From Agrypnia vestita (lineage: Eukaryota > Arthropoda > Insecta > Trichoptera > Phryganeidae), in contig JADDOH010007983.1 of NCBI GenBank assembly GCA_016648135.1, positions 1 to 64,000 of the forward strand: 64,000 bases of DNA, in the 5' to 3' direction. Each line of letters starts with the position of its first letter. Position 1 is the stretch's first letter. This document shows, piece by piece, positions 61,965 to 64,000 of this stretch. A program made the position numbers and the translations under genes. Below the pieces are notes generated by a model that saw only the letters and a list, made by a program, of their open reading frames with translations, did not search any database and was not told the DNA's origin.

Positions 61965-62140
61965 ACGTATATATATTATAGATATCTCACAGAGACGAAA
62001 CTGTATTTTTATGGGAAAGTAGATATAGTAGCCTTTTTTGGGTGTACGTAGGGCTTACGACTTATCTTTCGGCTGATTTACTTTCACTTCACACAATGTA
62101 ACGTTCGCCATTTCCACCCATGATAGAATACCACGATGTC
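61965..62140. mobile_element. GTCTC-palindrome MITE, left arm
   Basis: ATATATTATAGATATCTCACAGAGACGAAACTG ... CACAATGTAACGTTCGCCATTTCCACCCATGATAG; then directly GATGTCCCTGTGGCAAAAATCCAG, the sequence that normally follows the right arm. The second arm is cleanly missing. Confidence 0.7.
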
Positions 62141-63085
62141 CCTGTGGCAAAAATCCAGATCTGTTCTGAAAAATTTGGACATACTCAAAATATTCTGAAT
62201 AAAATTTCGATTTATTTCGTAGGCATTTAAATTAAGTACAGCCAATTTCAGAATATTGACTGCACAGCGATATAAGGTTTATAATACACGAGATTGAAAA
62301 AATACGAGATTAGTGTACCTACCAAAGATAACTCTATTGCATGAAAACTAAAATAGTGTTTCGGGGTTATAATTTTTTTGATGTTATAACAATATATTTT
62401 TCATATTTTTCTATCATAATAAAATTGATTTAAAGCCTGTTGACCTTGCAAAATGATTTAAAAGTTTACGTTAAATTTAGCAAAATCGAGAGCAAATACG
62501 AAATTCGTGTACTGGGTGGGGCCTCTTAATAAAGACAATCAAAATAGTATGTGCAAACTGCAAACCCTTATATACCCTTAAACACCAATACAGTGAAAAA
62601 ATGTACCTCGTGTGCACAGCTTACACATACTAATTCAATTGTCTTTTTATATAGAAATAGATTTACATCTATTATATCAATAAGTTTTCCATACTAAAAT
62701 TTATGTAATAACGTATGTATTTAAATTACTTTTTTTTTAAATAGATGTGCTTCAATATAATTTGCAAAATCTTTGTGTGACGGATAATACATGTTGTTAC
62801 ATATTAATATTTCTCGTACGATCGTCTAGTAAAGATAAATAATTGAAGAATTTATGGTTTTCGCTTCAATAATTTTCTTGCCACGAGATAAGATACGGTA
62901 TCGTATTTATTGAATGTATTGTGTGTCTGTACGATATAGTCATGTCACTCCTTGCTACACCTCATCACCAGTGATCCATCATATCTACAGGTTGATCCAT
63001 TAAAATAATCAACGCATATTTTTGCTTTTATATATCACTTCTGCAATCACAAACTTTCGATGTTGATATAACAAAATTAAAATAA
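62141..63085. other. AT-rich, nothing recognised
   Basis: No motif on either strand. Confidence 0.25.
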
Positions 63086-63089
63086 GAAT

Positions 63090-63310
63090 TGACAAGTGTA
63101 CAATCCCATCCCATCCCAATAAAAGTAATTTCGTTGTCTGTCTATCTGTCTGTTCATCTTCTTTTATAAAAAACTTTTTACTTTTTTTATCTTTATTTTT
63201 CTCTTTTTTCTTCTTGACTATTTTCAATTTCTTTTCTTTATTTTAATAAAAAAAAATGCTTATTCCTTAGGAACCGGCATGCAAAATTACCGTCATTTTT
63301 GACATTTTTA
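63090..63310 (-). repeat. Dispersed repeat, GTAACCCGTC family
   Basis: Minus strand: AAAAATGACGGTAATTTTGCATGCCGGTTCC then an AT-rich middle and ACAGACAGATAGACAGACAACG. Confidence 0.6.
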
Positions 63311-63484
63311 ATATAACGGATACTAATAAGAATTGATCCGTTAAAATCGTGTCTGAGTAATCTGTAATTAATCTAAATCACAACTAATATGGTTCAATAA
63401 GTAAAAAAAATAATTTTAACAATATTTTTATATGAAAATATGTTCAGAGAACCAATTACTGGATTTGGTCCCCAGGGGGGTGAT

Positions 63485-63740
63485 TAATTAATTAAGATAA
63501 ATTGTAGAAGTCTCACAGAAAGAAGCTATTTACAGGTTTATAAGAAAAGTGAATGAAAGTCTCTTATACGATGGCTCAGGGCTTACAACCTGTATGAACA
63601 TTGCATTGTATAGAGGGATCACTTAAGACAGCTCATACAGGTTGTAAGCCCTGAGCCATCGTATAAAAGACTTACATTCACTTTTCTCTTATATAACTAG
63701 CTTCGTCTCTGTGAGACTTCTATAATTTATCCTTAATTAA
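63485..63740. mobile_element. GTCTC-palindrome MITE, nearly complete
   Basis: TTAATTAAGATAAATTGTAGAAGTCTCACAG at the left and GTCTCTGTGAGACTTCTATAATTTATCCTTAATTAA at the right. Arms include GATGGCTCAGGGCTTACAACCTG and its complement. A short asymmetric centre lies near 63595-63625. Confidence 0.85.
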
Positions 63741-63769
63741 ATAATTTTATTAATTAACAAGAATTAACT

Positions 63770-63930
63770 TTGTATTACCATTATTTTTTTTAATTATCAA
63801 CAAGTTTCGGGGAATTGGCCATTGGCCCTGAAATATGTTGATATTTAAACAAATTAGTGGTTAACACAAAATGAATTTTTATTAATTATACAATAAATAA
63901 CGCTACCACAAAGTAATTTTTTTGTTATTG
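63770..63930 (-). mobile_element. PLE terminus, ribozyme core destroyed
   Basis: Minus strand ACTTTGTGGTAGCGTTATTTATTG border motif. 63805-63842 keeps a GGCCATTGGCCC stem and GAAATATGTTG, but CTGATGA is lost. Confidence 0.45.
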
Positions 63931-64000
63931 GAGAAATTAAATATTTAAAAGTCTTAATATCATTTCATTTTCGCTTAACTATACTAAAAGAAAGCTTCTT

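Noticed and set aside
63805..63842. Another hammerhead core
   Set aside because: The stem II-like palindrome and GAAA remain, but CUGANGA is missing; kept only as a PLE terminus remnant.

Overview
The window is a gene-poor, AT-rich, heavily interspersed stretch of animal nuclear DNA. The mix of mariner, piggyBac, hAT, PIF/Harbinger, Penelope-like, RTE-like and CR1/Jockey-like relics and gypsy-type LTRs points to an insect. Lepidoptera is plausible but cannot be settled from this sequence. I find no convincing host protein-coding gene, rRNA, functional tRNA or CRISPR array. Every recognisable protein fragment belongs to a transposable element, and almost all carry stops, frameshifts or truncations.

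Layout. 1-5 kb: mariner relic, a Penelope-like (PLE) tail with a hammerhead-ribozyme core, a CR1-like tail and a CpG-rich patch. 5-10 kb: two RTE-like tails (families A and B), a palindromic PLE terminus and a PIF/Harbinger deletion derivative. 11-16 kb: an inverted-repeat element with 52-bp tandem arrays, a hAT element with target duplication and two adjacent LTRs. 17-20 kb: a perfect 46-bp hairpin, a repeat with an internal tRNA-like module, and a LINE interrupted by a piggyBac fragment. 20-28 kb: PLE remnants, LTRs, a mariner fragment, a palindromic MITE split by a LINE, and LINE tails. 28-36 kb: RTE-like tails, a hAT element that acquired a LINE piece, a dense heat-shock-element array and PLE palindromes. 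36-46 kb: LTRs, MITEs, a well-preserved LINE reverse-transcriptase tail at 40.1-40.6 kb and a family bounded by CTCCCTTT. 46-64 kb: CpG-rich patches, tRNA-related repeats, LINE tails, a second PIF/Harbinger derivative with intact TAA duplication and palindromic MITEs.

The most interesting theme is a set of about a dozen hammerhead-ribozyme-like cores. Several sit beside PLE coding tails, and their stems change sequence while staying complementary. Stem III is a short palindrome (ACATGT, ACCGGT or ACGT), as expected of ribozymes that act as dimers. Some lie in head-to-head pairs within palindromic elements, so transcripts of either strand would carry one. A second theme is heat-shock elements: a roughly 190-bp array at 30.6-30.8 kb and separate copies next to TATA boxes of LTRs. 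All family calls were made by eye. Boundaries are approximate except where terminal repeats and target duplications are stated.
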